Below, in pieces: positions 38,201 to 45,879 of a stretch of DNA of 64,000 nucleotides (positions within the stretch are counted from its first letter, which is position 1; each line of letters begins with the position of its first letter). The notes beneath the pieces were generated by a model. It did no database searches and was not told the DNA's origin. It saw nothing but the letters and a program-made list of their open reading frames with translations. Origin of the DNA: Pontibacter sp. G13 (GTDB lineage Bacteria > Bacteroidota > Bacteroidia > J057); assembly GCF_031851795.1 (NCBI RefSeq), contig NZ_CP134696.1, positions 3,306,501 to 3,370,500 on the forward strand. The letters run 5' to 3'. The translations under genes were made by a program, and so were the position numbers.

Positions 38201-39573
38201 GTAGCTGCAGGAGCGAACAACATGATGTCGTCAATCGCAATATCACCCGCAGAAGACCCGGAGTCGATACCGCGGAATTCCAATTGGAATACTTCACCAG
38301 TCAAGAAGGACATGTCCACTACTGCCTCCAACCATGGATCAGCTTCAGCAAATTGCTGACCACCGGTCAAGGTCCATAGGGTAGTATCCATTCCGTTGTA
38401 CAATGCGTGTACTTCCAATGTACCGATGCCAGATCCGAACATGTGGTACCAGAAACGCAACTGAGCTGGGCCAGTAGTAGTGGACATATCCACACATGGG
38501 CTCAGCAAAGAGTAGAATGCACCAGCGGTAAAGTTGTTGCTGGACTCGGTGTACATGTAGACAGAACCACCTTGTGTGTGGTTTCCACTAGGTCCAGTTC
38601 CAAAGGATGGAGTCGTGTTGTCTTTCACATACCATCCATCGTTTGTACCGAAAGTGGTCCATCCATTGGCAAGTGTTCCTGGATTAAAGGAAGATCCAGT
38701 TCCAGGCGTGAAGGACTCAAAATCCTCCGCAAACGGGAAGGAGTTCGAGAATGGGGTAGTGAAGGAAATAGTCACCGTGTCATTTCCTGCATCTACATCC
38801 CCTGTCAACTCAGTCCAAACATCAATGTCATAAGCAGTGTTTGGGTTTGGCAATTGAGCCAAAGTGGTAAAGGTGACAGTGTCCTGAAGACCTCCCAACA
38901 AGGAAGAGATGGTCTCCAATACCGGCGTACCTCCGTTGATGGAGTAGTACACGTTGATAGAAGAAGCGGCATTGACCCCGAAGTTGCCAACCACTGCCTC
39001 GATCTCCACTCCAGATGTGAATGAACCACAATCAAATGCAAATGGAGCAACTGCTACAACGCCCACATCATCTCCAGAAGGAGCCGTGATGGTAACACTG
39101 TAATCTTCAGTCTCCCCATAAGTCATACTGGCACAAGGACCAGCTGGCAATGAGTTGTAGTTCTGAGTCATTCTCAGCCGGGTGGTAGACAACAATGCGT
39201 TACCCGGTACGGTGAACGTGATGGACTCGGTACCGCCACCGTTGATGGTAACGCTTCCGAGAAGCTCACTCGCGTCGAATGTAGAGTCATTGTTGTAGTC
39301 GATCCATACGGAAACCCCAGATGTGTAGGTAGGGTTATTGACGATGGTCGCCGTGTAGGTTTGACCACGCTGGAGTGTGGTCGTGTCATTGAGGGTGTAA
39401 TCATTGTACCCCGTAGAAGAACCCGGATAGTTGCCCACGATCGTATTGACCGAAAAGCTAACAATAGAGTCCCCAAACGCGGTTCCCGTTGAGTAAGATG
39501 GAACACAATATTGCCCGAAAGCTGTGCCCCAAAGCATACCCAACGCCACAATGAGCGTAAATAAATGCTTCAT
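32224..39573 (-). CDS. Giant multidomain surface protein secreted by type IX (2449 residues)
   Basis: The signal peptide is residues 1-20 (ending TAFG). Domains in order: GEVED (~60-164, VWIDYNNDSTFDASELLGSV and ETEDYSV); then five alternations of a CARDB-like domain with a MAM/LamG-type sandwich. The CARDB-like domains lie at ~165-272, 455-570, 760-870, 1065-1175 and 1357-1470. The sandwiches lie at ~277-452, 575-757, 875-1064, 1178-1356 and 1475-1661; 1, 2 and 4 have RFWYHMFGSGIGTLEV-like cores and 3 and 5 form a second subtype. Then a CARDB-like domain (~1662-1772), an Ig-like domain (1774-1838), the block shared with the S8 proteases (1839-1992), four ~70-residue Ig-like repeats (1998-2278), a PKD domain (2279-2360, WDFGDGGTSTDENP) and a type IX sorting domain (2368-2449, IYPNPTAGIVNLSADQ). 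It probably serves in adhesion or gliding. Confidence 0.88.
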   Translation of the reverse strand: MKHLFTLIVALGMLWGTAFGQYCVPSYSTGTAFGDSIVSFSVNTIVGNYPGSSTGYNDYTLNDTTTLQRGQTYTATIVNNPTYTSGVSVWIDYNNDSTFDASELLGSVTINGGGTESITFTVPGNALLSTTRLRMTQNYNSLPAGPCASMTYGETEDYSVTITAPSGDDVGVVAVAPFAFDCGSFTSGVEIEAVVGNFGVNAASSINVYYSINGGTPVLETISSLLGGLQDTVTFTTLAQLPNPNTAYDIDVWTELTGDVDAGNDTVTISFTTPFSNSFPFAEDFESFTPGTGSSFNPGTLANGWTTFGTNDGWYVKDNTTPSFGTGPSGNHTQGGSVYMYTESSNNFTAGAFYSLLSPCVDMSTTTGPAQLRFWYHMFGSGIGTLEVHALYNGMDTTLWTLTGGQQFAEADPWLEAVVDMSFLTGEVFQLEFRGIDSGSSAGDIAIDDIMLFAPAATDAGVTEIVSPTDPACYSSTESVTVRVKNLGTSTIDMTVDPITVSLDISGAGTQAFSTVVNTGTLDVDSTLDVVVTTNANLSAAGTYNFLSYTTVGADPNAFNDSTTGSVDALPLLTSGMFEDFETFNSTSPQTLYPNGWTASSITTSTSTSIGWRGDVNGTGSGSTGPSGDHTFASGGVNGSGIYMYTEMSGAPSGSIFDLTSPCLDVSSITCPKLTFWYHMYGAGIGELQVVANVGGVETILWSLSGQQQGDELDPYREAVVDLSGYTGVGSFNVTFRVLHPSGQFTGDIAIDDVEISQPVPVNVAALDVTSPAPSCTLGASETVSVNIFNAGTQNLTGITASFSVDGGAFTTPETVPGTLNACDTTNYTFTATADISAGGTHTITVVTQVAGDTLPGNDTTELTIYTFPVGVASFPYLEDFETGPGGWTAVGANSTWAFGTPAKNFITGAASGDSAWVTGGLTTATTYNNNESSWVLGPCFDFTNVPNPVFRANIWWESTTSDGAVLQGSVDGGNSWITIGDVGDPNNWYNQSFIFGNPGGGTIGWSGSETFFTPTGAGGWLPAEHRMDTLGGYSSVQLRIAFGTDGFTNSYDGFAFDDIQIFQLPAYNAAALDIPTPFSGCGLSDSAEVTMTYTNMGADTIFSMDISFQVDGGTIVTETVNDTLLPGDTTTYAFVGTADLSTPGNNYSVVAWTSLAGDPDAVNDTVTKLVTHKAAITSYPYTETFDSWPNSTSNVPGVNALPNGWENLQTDAGQEWATWTGGTTSSNTGPVSDHTTGSGNYMYVEDSGQENDSVIMVTPCFDLSFTNQALFTFWYHSHNANDPNDENMLHIDVEENGVLYYDVIPPIGHDANNDWALAQVSMANFSGIVSVRFRVDNNNGWFSHDIAIDDVNMLNIIPNDAGIALNFFPESGCGLTNQEDIVVALANFGTDTLNGGITVNYDVALNGSSVSSGNVISNDTIVPGNFVPFFINNQPFAAAGTYTVTVWTSGVNGDTNVANDSLVYEVVSVPTITTYPYFEDFEGADPKGGWRDEGSNSTWAFGYPSKNNINTAASDSNVWVTGGLDNSSTYNNNEDSYVIGPCFDFTSILNPVIKFEIWHESEFSWDGSNLQSSIDGGLTWVNVGNLGDPDNWYNDGTINGNPGGNQTGWTGSSGGWVTAEHDLDSLGGQPSVLLRVTFGSDGSVNSFDGFAFDDILIYERPDDDVELVSLIGPSGLLCTTDSLPLSVVIGNEGLVDQDSVPVFIDVTGPNGTYTVSNVYTDTLVVDSTDEFYVGQFPASDSGTYSMIAYTALAGDTVLINDSAFLSIFVNLSPDAPTVFSDSVCNTDSAMFTLMASGNTTNILWYDSIGGEVIAYGDTFNTPMLSQTTTYYAAAANQSNYTGFTPADNTIGNGGIYTFFGDGIEFDALADIEINTVKVYPGGAGIIGVTLTDNGGNVIQSTTIPFGGTVSDTVVTLNFTVPQGAGYELSATGSTVPNLYRNSGGATFPYEIPSVISLTGTINGLGSSGYYYFFYDWTVTALGCESEPVPVYAKILDPVAVDLGSDGTVCSGYTLDATGAGITSYIWNSDSSITTPTFNVDTTGLYTVDVMNADGCTGADTVVLFVTPSPEVDLGVDTASCDSFMLDAGNPGALYVWSDPSNVGQTYTATTSGQVWVSVTANGCTTTDTVDVTINAAPMVALGGSTETCLPVTLDAGMGMGYTYDWSTGESTQTIDVVPPSTGTDTITVTVTSAEGCVSTDMFELSEAPAPVVDLGADTTACDTVGLGVVAEAGYSYLWSTNDTTVDVTIFNTGDVTLTVTDALGCEATDTIFVTVNETPSADFDIDHVGGAGYDYSFINLSTPAGDTTASYLWDFGDGGTSTDENPFYTYQFDGSFPITLIVTNDCGSDTLELKLDGVFVDELFGGNLDIYPNPTAGIVNLSADQVAVENLTIEVLDARGRLVSKKTRDNVYGVFNEQVDLSNLPEAVYTIRLTDGEYVTVTRVIVRR

Positions 39574-40056
39574 GTTGGGTTATAATTGAGTTAATGTAGG
39601 CACTTAAAAATAGTGTGAGCAAAAACAAAAACCAATACCCACAACTATTTCATTTTAAATAATATATGAAATACGGCACCAGAGACGCGCTACAATCAAC
39701 TGACTTACAGTGTTTTATTAATTAATTGACATATATTCTTTTTTTACCATTTACCTCATATTGATCTTTCTCGAAATGCCACAAAACCCCCATTTTTTGG
39801 CGAAGCTTCATTTGTTGCAATTTCCTTCTTTTTAAATATGTAAGAATCCACGATTTAGGTCATTTTTTATACCAAGTTATCTCACATTACTATCTAGCAT
39901 ACTTTACCCACATATAGATTGACAGCAATAAGATGCATCGATTAAATATTACCAATAACAGATATGCCATTTATTGAACCTTTTTCGCCAATAGCAAAAT
40001 GCCGAGTTGCGCATTCACGCAACTCGGCATTTGTTGAATATATAAGTGTGTATCGG
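39574..40056. other. AT-rich intergenic region upstream of the giant gene
   Basis: 483 bases between the histidine-kinase gene and the giant-protein gene, both on the minus strand. Next to the kinase gene lies its terminator. The remainder is very AT-rich with short T and A runs and should hold the giant gene's promoter. On the minus strand TATTTTTA, about 30-40 bases before the ATG, is only a weak match to TANNTTTG. No RNA gene seen. Confidence 0.5.
39993..40032 (-). terminator. Terminator of the two-component operon
   Basis: A perfect 15-bp stem formed by 39997-40011 (AAATGCCGAGTTGCG) and 40018-40032 with a 6-base loop; on the minus strand it continues TTTGC. It lies about 25 bases past the histidine-kinase stop. 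Confidence 0.8.
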
Positions 40057-40995
40057 CTATTCAGCCACCTTGAGACTAAAGGTGAATGTGGTTCCTTTGC
40101 CCAAGGTACTGTCCACGGTGATTTGCTCTCCATGAAGCTTCAAGAGATGCTTGCAAATGGCTAGTCCAAGTCCAGTACCGCCTTTCTCACGAGAGCGGCT
40201 CTTGTCCACTCGATAAAAGCGTCGGAAAATTTTATCAAGATGTTCCTCGCCAATTCCAGGTCCATCATCCTGAATGCTCACATATACCTTACCGCCCTCT
40301 TGCCGCAAGTCTATGATCACCTCCCCTTCCAGATCACCATACTTGATGGCATTATCGATGAGGTTGATCAATACCTGTTGGATGCGCTCACGGTCGGCGA
40401 GGATCTGGACTTCCTCATTCCCATTCGCATTGAGTCGATATGAGATGTTCCGCTGTTTCTTCGTGAATTTATACTCCAGAGAATCCAGCACATCAGACAC
40501 CAGTTCATGTATGCCAAATCTCCGGATCTTCATTTCCATTTCTCCAGACTCCGCCTGCGTGATGATCAAAAGATCCTCAACCAAACTCGAAAGCCTATCG
40601 GCATTTTTCATCGCCTTCTTGAGGAACTTCATCTTGACTCGATCATCCTCGATCGCTCCATCCATGAGCGTATGAATAAACCCTTGCACTGCGAAAATAG
40701 GCGTCTTCAGTTCATGCGACACCTCACCAAGAAACTCGCGGCGATAAGCCTCTAGATCCTTCAGCTTCTTGATCTCCCGCTGATTGAGAATATTCAGGCT
40801 TTTGAGTCGGCGGAATACCAACCACTCTAGGGTAATCACCATAGAGATAAAGGCCACAAAGAAAAATACCAATGATTCGTAGAGCAGGTTCTCTGTACCA
40901 TGCTCTCCAAGTGATCCGATAAATGCAAAGGCCAATGAAAGACCTGAGGCTAGATAAACGGATACCAGAATAGATGAGGGAAGCTTAGGGTTCAT
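40057..40995 (-). CDS. Membrane sensor histidine kinase (PhoR-like)
   Basis: 312 residues. Two membrane helices (~8-28 and 41-63) flank a short loop, so it has almost no periplasmic sensor. A coiled-coil linker leads to HisKA with FLGEVSHELKTPIFAVQGFI and phospho-acceptor His94. The HATPase_c domain shows the N box VLINLIDNAIKYGD, DDGPGIGEEHLDKIFRRFYR and GGTGLGLAICKHLL. The small sensor and neighbour make it the usual Bacteroidota PhoR-like arrangement. It starts 18 bases after the response-regulator gene, in the same operon. No pho or pst genes are nearby, so a phosphate role cannot be assumed. Confidence 0.9.
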   Translation of the reverse strand: MNPKLPSSILVSVYLASGLSLAFAFIGSLGEHGTENLLYESLVFFFVAFISMVITLEWLVFRRLKSLNILNQREIKKLKDLEAYRREFLGEVSHELKTPIFAVQGFIHTLMDGAIEDDRVKMKFLKKAMKNADRLSSLVEDLLIITQAESGEMEMKIRRFGIHELVSDVLDSLEYKFTKKQRNISYRLNANGNEEVQILADRERIQQVLINLIDNAIKYGDLEGEVIIDLRQEGGKVYVSIQDDGPGIGEEHLDKIFRRFYRVDKSRSREKGGTGLGLAICKHLLKLHGEQITVDSTLGKGTTFTFSLKVAE

Positions 40996-41013
40996 GAATT
41001 CCCGAAATAAAGA

Positions 41014-41688
41014 TTACTTGTTTGCAAACTTGTAGCCAACTCCTTTGACCGTTTGGATATAGGAGTCGCCCAGTTTTTCACGGAGCTTTCGCACATGCAC
41101 ATCGACGGTACGATCCACAACGAATACGTCGCCCCAGACTTTTTCGAGGAGAATTTCACGACTGAACACTTTGCCAGGTCGAGCCGCCAAAAAGTTCAGC
41201 AATTCAAACTCCTTTCGAGGCAGGGTCAATTCACGATCGCCTTGCTTGACGATGTATTCATCGCGAATAATCTCCAAGTCATGGACCTTGAGCGTCTCGG
41301 AGGGCTCCTCGGAACTTTTACGTCGAAGAATTGCCTTCAATCGACTGAGCAATACCCTGGGCTTAATCGGCTTGGTGATATAATCATCTGCACCAGCCTC
41401 AAAGCCTGCAACCTCTGAATATTCCTCAGAACGAGCAGTCAGGAAAACGATGTACACCTGATCCATCCCCGGAATCTCCCGGATTTGTCTACAGGTTTCG
41501 ATACCGTCCAACTTGGGCATCATAATGTCCAGAACGATCAGATCCGGCTTATGATCACGAGCAATGGAGATCGCTTCTTCGCCATCCATAGCCCGGAGTA
41601 CCTCATAGCTTTCCTTTTCCAAGTTGTACTCGAGGAGATCGAGGATGTCGGTTTCGTCATCCACGATCAATACCTTCGTCTGTGCCAT
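41014..41688 (-). CDS. OmpR/PhoB-family response regulator
   Basis: 224 residues from the ATG giving MAQTKVLIVDDETDILDLLE (a TTG three codons earlier is less likely). The receiver domain (1-125) has the acidic pair Asp10/Asp11, the phosphorylation site Asp54 in LIVLDIMMPK, a TAR motif in IVFLTARSEE and Lys near residue 108 (YITKPIKP). The C-terminal winged-helix domain (~130-224) carries LTLPRKEFELLNFLAARPGK and the recognition block VVDRTVDVHVRKLREKLGDS. It pairs with the histidine kinase directly downstream and regulates unknown promoters. Confidence 0.93.
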   Translation of the reverse strand: MAQTKVLIVDDETDILDLLEYNLEKESYEVLRAMDGEEAISIARDHKPDLIVLDIMMPKLDGIETCRQIREIPGMDQVYIVFLTARSEEYSEVAGFEAGADDYITKPIKPRVLLSRLKAILRRKSSEEPSETLKVHDLEIIRDEYIVKQGDRELTLPRKEFELLNFLAARPGKVFSREILLEKVWGDVFVVDRTVDVHVRKLREKLGDSYIQTVKGVGYKFANK

Positions 41689-41961
41689 GTAAATCAAAAA
41701 TCAAAAACCCATTCGCTTTCGCCTTCGCTTACCCAATCGGGAAACAGACTAGCTACTTCCAATCGACAGGAAATTAGGCGAATAGGCAAATATACAAATT
41801 GTTATCGCTCAAAATCCCCGAATAAGCTCACCCTGCCTGAGATCTTCCAAATGCTGACCATGAATCCACAAAACCATTCTGTGTATCAGCCGAATCACTT
41901 GATTTGCTGATTTTTCTTATCTTGGATAATCTCATTTATCAGGCATTACACTTTACTACTC

Positions 41962-42507
41962 ATGCTTCATCGTTTGTCAAGCTTCATCCTCCAAGCATTT
42001 GGATGGTCCATTTCGGGTGCCATTCCCCAAAACCCCAAATTCATCATAGTTGCGGGACCTCATACCAGCAATTGGGATTTCATCCTTGGCGTTTTGACTA
42101 GAAGCGCCCTACAGTTGAACACCAAATTCATCGGCAAGTCCCAATTGTTCAAACCGCCCTACGGATGGTTTTTCAGAGCGATGGGAGGATACCCAGTGGA
42201 TAGGAGCAAAAACAATCGCCTCGTGGATGCAGTGGCTGAGATTTTCCGCTCTAAGGAGGAGTTTTCGATCGCGCTCTCTCCAGAGGGAACGAGAAAGCAG
42301 GTGAGTGAATTAAAAACGGGCTTTTACCACATAGCGGCAAAAGCCCGAGTACCTATATATATGGTGGGGTTTGACTACCAAAATAGGCAGGTATTATTTG
42401 CAGATCCGTTCTTGCCCTCTCAAGAGGCAAAATCCGATATCGCCAAGGTCAAGCAGTTTTTTCAATCTTGCCAAGGCAAACGCCCTGAATTTGGGGTAGC
42501 CTCCTAG
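41962..42507 (+). CDS. PlsC-family 1-acylglycerol-3-phosphate acyltransferase-like protein
   Basis: 181 residues, shorter than typical PlsC (~240). The catalytic HX4D motif is HTSNWD (His34, Asp39). The acceptor-binding motif is PEGTR (107-111) and the VGFDYQNRQVLFADPF strand is near the end. The N-terminus (MLHRLSSFILQAFGWSISGA) is a short hydrophobic anchor. These compact proteins are common in Bacteroidota and may acylate lysophospholipids or an ornithine-type lipid; the acceptor cannot be told from sequence. It is a single gene convergent with the CDF transporter, with 10 bases between the two stops. Confidence 0.85.
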   Translation: MLHRLSSFILQAFGWSISGAIPQNPKFIIVAGPHTSNWDFILGVLTRSALQLNTKFIGKSQLFKPPYGWFFRAMGGYPVDRSKNNRLVDAVAEIFRSKEEFSIALSPEGTRKQVSELKTGFYHIAAKARVPIYMVGFDYQNRQVLFADPFLPSQEAKSDIAKVKQFFQSCQGKRPEFGVAS

Positions 42508-42517
42508 ATGCTAACTG

Positions 42518-43435
42518 CTAATTCCGGGGAGTTGAAATCGCTTTGGCTTCTATAAAGATTCGCTTGACGATTGGAATATTGGCTCTAATCTTAGCTTCGA
42601 GTTGAGCAACAACTTTTTCAATCTCGTCGGATTCCAATTCATCCGAAAACTCCACATCCAAGGCCAGCAGTACCTGATCAGGGGCCATGTGCATGGTGAT
42701 TGGCGTATTCATCGTAAGGACTTGATCATGCCCCATGACAATATCTTTGATTTGATCCACCATCTCTGGCTCAGCGCTTTCACCAATCAGCAATGCCTTG
42801 CTTTCATAGGCTAGTAGGATAGAAATGACCGTCAGCAAAATTCCGATAACAATAGAAGCTGCGCCATCAAACATGGGCTCTTGGAAGGTGTGTCCCAAAT
42901 AAACCCCCAACATCGCAACTGCCAAGCCTAGCAATGCCGCCCCATCTTCAAAGATTACAGCAAATGAGGTTGGATCTTTGCTTCGGCGCACAGCTTCCCA
43001 GAATCCTCTGCGACCACGTGTCTTGTTGAAGCTTTTCATCGCTGCGAACAAGGCCGCTCCTTCAAACACCATGGCTACTGCAAGCACAATGTAGTTGATG
43101 GTTGGGTCCCCCATAGGTTCTGGGTGCTGTAGATGGATGATCCCTTCATAAAAGGACATTCCGCCCCCGACAGCAAAAATCAGAACTGCCACGACCAACG
43201 ACCAGAAATAGACTTCCTTCCCATATCCAAATGGGTGGGCCTCATCTGGTGCCTTTTTGCTTCGGTTAATACCATAGAGCAGCAAAAACCCATTGCCTGT
43301 GTCAACCAATGAGTGAATACCTTCAGAGAGCATCGCAGAACTACCCGTGATCCCCGAGGCAATGAATTTGGCGATGGCAATCCCAAGGTTGGCTGCCATG
43401 GCCGCATAGATAGGTCCTTTCTTCGAACCGGCCAT
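42518..43435 (-). CDS. Cation diffusion facilitator (CDF) family transporter
   Basis: 305 residues from the ATG giving MAGSKKGPIYAAMAANLGIA; the longer frame adds an unlikely leader. Six membrane helices with the CDF site motifs: SEGIHSLVDTGNGFLLLYGI in helix 2 (HxxxD) and DGAASIVIGILLTVISILLA in helix 5 (DGAAS replacing the usual DAxxS). The PFGYGKEVYFWSLV loop is typical. The C-terminal cytoplasmic domain (~210-305) has the metallochaperone-like fold. It exports divalent cations such as zinc, iron or manganese in exchange for protons; the metal is not determinable. Confidence 0.9.
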   Translation of the reverse strand: MAGSKKGPIYAAMAANLGIAIAKFIASGITGSSAMLSEGIHSLVDTGNGFLLLYGINRSKKAPDEAHPFGYGKEVYFWSLVVAVLIFAVGGGMSFYEGIIHLQHPEPMGDPTINYIVLAVAMVFEGAALFAAMKSFNKTRGRRGFWEAVRRSKDPTSFAVIFEDGAALLGLAVAMLGVYLGHTFQEPMFDGAASIVIGILLTVISILLAYESKALLIGESAEPEMVDQIKDIVMGHDQVLTMNTPITMHMAPDQVLLALDVEFSDELESDEIEKVVAQLEAKIRANIPIVKRIFIEAKAISTPRN

Positions 43436-43499
43436 AGATAAATTTTTCGATAAAATAAGCAACGAAACGTGCCAAGGACAACCCTTTCGAAGATTTGTC

Positions 43500-43532
43500 A
43501 AAAGAAAAGGGGCTACCGCAATGGAAGCCCCT
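43500..43532 (-). terminator. Terminator of the folding-factor / MoxR operon
   Basis: AGGGGCT (43508-43514) pairs with AGCCCCT (43526-43532); on the minus strand TTTCTTT follows. It lies 24 bases past the MoxR stop. Confidence 0.75.
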
Positions 43533-43555
43533 ATTTTATGGTCAAGATCTCCGTG

Positions 43556-44536
43556 TTACAGGAGTTTTTCAATGATGTCGTCAGGTGAGATGCCTTCTGC
43601 CTCAGCCGTAAAACTCGCTACAATCCGGTGGCGAAGAACAGACTTTGCGACAGCATTGACATCCTCAATATCGGGCGCGTACTTCCCTCTAAGAAGGGCT
43701 ACCGCCTTGGCTCCCAAAATCAGGTATTGAGATGCCCGTGGACCGGCCCCCCAAGTGATCAGCTCCTTGATTTCCTCAGAAGCATGGGGAGTATTGATCC
43801 GTGTTTTGTTGACCAAATTCACAGAGTGAGCCACGACATTGTCAGTCACGGGTACCTGTCGAACAAGGTTCTGGAAGTAAAGGATATCATCCTTGGAGAG
43901 AATCGGCTTGATCTCAGGAACGATATTACTGGTAGTTCGCTTGACAATCTGGATTTCCTCTTCGATAGAAGGATACTCCACCTGAATATTGAACATGAAA
44001 CGGTCCAACTGAGCTTCCGGCAATGGGTAGGTGCCTTCTTGCTCGATCGGGTTTTGGGTAGCCAGCACGAAGAACGGTGCATCCAGTTTGTGATTGACAC
44101 CAGCGACGGTCACCTTCTTTTCCTGCATGGCTTCCAGAAGTGCCGCTTGGGTTTTGGGAGGGGTCCGGTTGATCTCATCCGCCAAAATGATATTGGCAAA
44201 AATGGGTCCTTTGACAAACTTAAAGGCCTTCCGGTTGGATTCTTCATCGACTTCCAAGATCTCAGTACCCAAGATATCACTAGGCATCAAGTCTGGGGTA
44301 AACTGGATTCGGTTGAACTCCAGATCCAGCACCTTGGCCACCGTGCTAATCAGCAAGGTTTTGGCGAGTCCGGGAACCCCAACTAGGAGGGAGTGTCCTT
44401 TACAGAAGAGTGCAATGAGGAGTTTGTCAATCACATCTTCCTGCCCGATGATGACTTTACCAATCTCGGCTTTCAGCTCTTGGTACTTCTCCGCGAGTGC
44501 GTCGGCAGCTTCGACTTCGGTCTTGTATTTTTGCAT
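43556..44536 (-). CDS. MoxR-family AAA+ ATPase
   Basis: 326 residues. Walker A is GVPGLAKT (residues 53-60). Walker B is NIILADEINRTPPKTQAALL (~113-132). The MoxR hallmark FVLATQNPIEQEGTYPLPEA is followed by QLDRFMFNI. The C-terminal lid helices contain GAGPRASQYLILGAKAVALL. MoxR ATPases act as chaperones that activate or assemble partners, usually a VWA protein encoded beside them; none is adjacent here. Its start overlaps the surA-like stop by one base, linking it to periplasmic protein folding. Confidence 0.93.
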   Translation of the reverse strand: MQKYKTEVEAADALAEKYQELKAEIGKVIIGQEDVIDKLLIALFCKGHSLLVGVPGLAKTLLISTVAKVLDLEFNRIQFTPDLMPSDILGTEILEVDEESNRKAFKFVKGPIFANIILADEINRTPPKTQAALLEAMQEKKVTVAGVNHKLDAPFFVLATQNPIEQEGTYPLPEAQLDRFMFNIQVEYPSIEEEIQIVKRTTSNIVPEIKPILSKDDILYFQNLVRQVPVTDNVVAHSVNLVNKTRINTPHASEEIKELITWGAGPRASQYLILGAKAVALLRGKYAPDIEDVNAVAKSVLRHRIVASFTAEAEGISPDDIIEKLL

Positions 44537-45879
44537 TATTCAACCCAAATTTTTAGTGCATTCTGACATTCCGTGGGCTTAATATCAATATAGATATTTT
44601 TCCGTGCGGATTGCAACCAAGCGTCGAACCTTTCAGCTTGCTTGGCTTGTAAGGCTGCATTGCGAATCTTCTGGTAATCGTCTCGCAAATTGGGTTTGTG
44701 CGGAGGAATTTTGCTGCGCAGATAGATCACATGGAAAACACGTGTTCCATCGCCTTGAATCAGCTCCATCGGTTCAGAGATTTCTCCTTGCTTCATTTCC
44801 TCCACCTTGAGATACATATTCGCATCCAAGGCATCTAGTGGAATCCGCAATTCTTGGGTCTGAGGATTGGAGATACATCCTCCGCAGTGCTTGGTCACTC
44901 GGTCATCCGAATAAACCTGGGCTGCCTGTTCGAAAGTCAAAGAATCTGTCTCCACGAGGTGAAGAATCTTGTTCAATGAGTCCATCGCAACGGAATCCCC
45001 ATCAGCGCTCACACGCAATTTTCGCAATATATGCGCCGCCCGAACCCGCTCTCCTCGCTTTTCATAAAGCTTGACTACATGGTAGCCAAACTCTGTTTGG
45101 AAGGGCTTGGACACATCTCCAGGACGCATTTGGAATACGACCTCCTCGAATTCAGGAACCATTTGGTTACGTCCAAACCATCCCAAATCTCCTCCTCGGG
45201 ATTTTCCGCCAGGCTCTTCAGTGTATCTTTTGGCCAAAGAAGCAAAGTCTGCATTCTCTTCGGTTGCCTGTCTGCGAATGTCATCCAGCAACTCAATGGT
45301 GGAAGTTTCACTTTCTTTTGAATAAGGTGGGCGAACCACAATATGATTCAATTCGACCTCAGCAGGAAGGTATCCAATGGTGTCCAACGGTAGATCATCA
45401 AAAAACTGACGGACTTCCCGAGGAGTTACATCAGCTTCCGCGAGCAAAGTATTGCGCATTTGCTCGGTGAGCAGGTCTTTTTCGATTTCAGGACGCACAT
45501 CCACTCGAAATTGCTCGACCGTTTTGCCGTAGACGCGCTCAAATTCATCGCGTCCCATTCCCGTCAGGAAGTAATTGATCCGTCGATCCAATTCCGCATT
45601 GACCTGATCTTCGGACACGATCAAGCTATCTTGGCGCGCTTTGTCCAACAACAGCTTGGAAACAATCAACTCATTGACAACTTCACATTGCAGAGAGCCA
45701 TCGTCTGCTTGACCTTGGCTCCGCACATAATTGTATTGGTTGTCGATATCGGATTGCAGGATGATTTCTTCCCCGACAATGGCTACAATTCGGTCGATGG
45801 TCTCAGTTTGTGCCTTCACTAGCTGGAATGCAGTAAGGCAGCTAAACAAGACTCCGAACACTACGAGCTTCCGTTTCAT
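44536..45879 (-). CDS. SurA-like periplasmic peptidyl-prolyl isomerase/chaperone
   Basis: 447 residues. The signal peptide ends near VKAQ (residue 24). The N-terminal chaperone domain starts ETIDRIVAIVGEEIILQSDI, the SurA opening. Two parvulin domains follow: ~175-275 (VELNHIVVRPP, GGDLGWFGRNQMVPEFEEVV, FGYHVVKLYEKRGE) and ~283-390 (AAHILRKLRV), the second divergent and including a CGGC motif (VTKHCGGCIS). SurA assists outer-membrane barrel folding. The gene directly follows the lipoprotein gene with no gap and overlaps the MoxR gene. A Cys-x-x-Cys in a SurA domain is unusual. Confidence 0.9.
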   Translation of the reverse strand: MKRKLVVFGVLFSCLTAFQLVKAQTETIDRIVAIVGEEIILQSDIDNQYNYVRSQGQADDGSLQCEVVNELIVSKLLLDKARQDSLIVSEDQVNAELDRRINYFLTGMGRDEFERVYGKTVEQFRVDVRPEIEKDLLTEQMRNTLLAEADVTPREVRQFFDDLPLDTIGYLPAEVELNHIVVRPPYSKESETSTIELLDDIRRQATEENADFASLAKRYTEEPGGKSRGGDLGWFGRNQMVPEFEEVVFQMRPGDVSKPFQTEFGYHVVKLYEKRGERVRAAHILRKLRVSADGDSVAMDSLNKILHLVETDSLTFEQAAQVYSDDRVTKHCGGCISNPQTQELRIPLDALDANMYLKVEEMKQGEISEPMELIQGDGTRVFHVIYLRSKIPPHKPNLRDDYQKIRNAALQAKQAERFDAWLQSARKNIYIDIKPTECQNALKIWVE

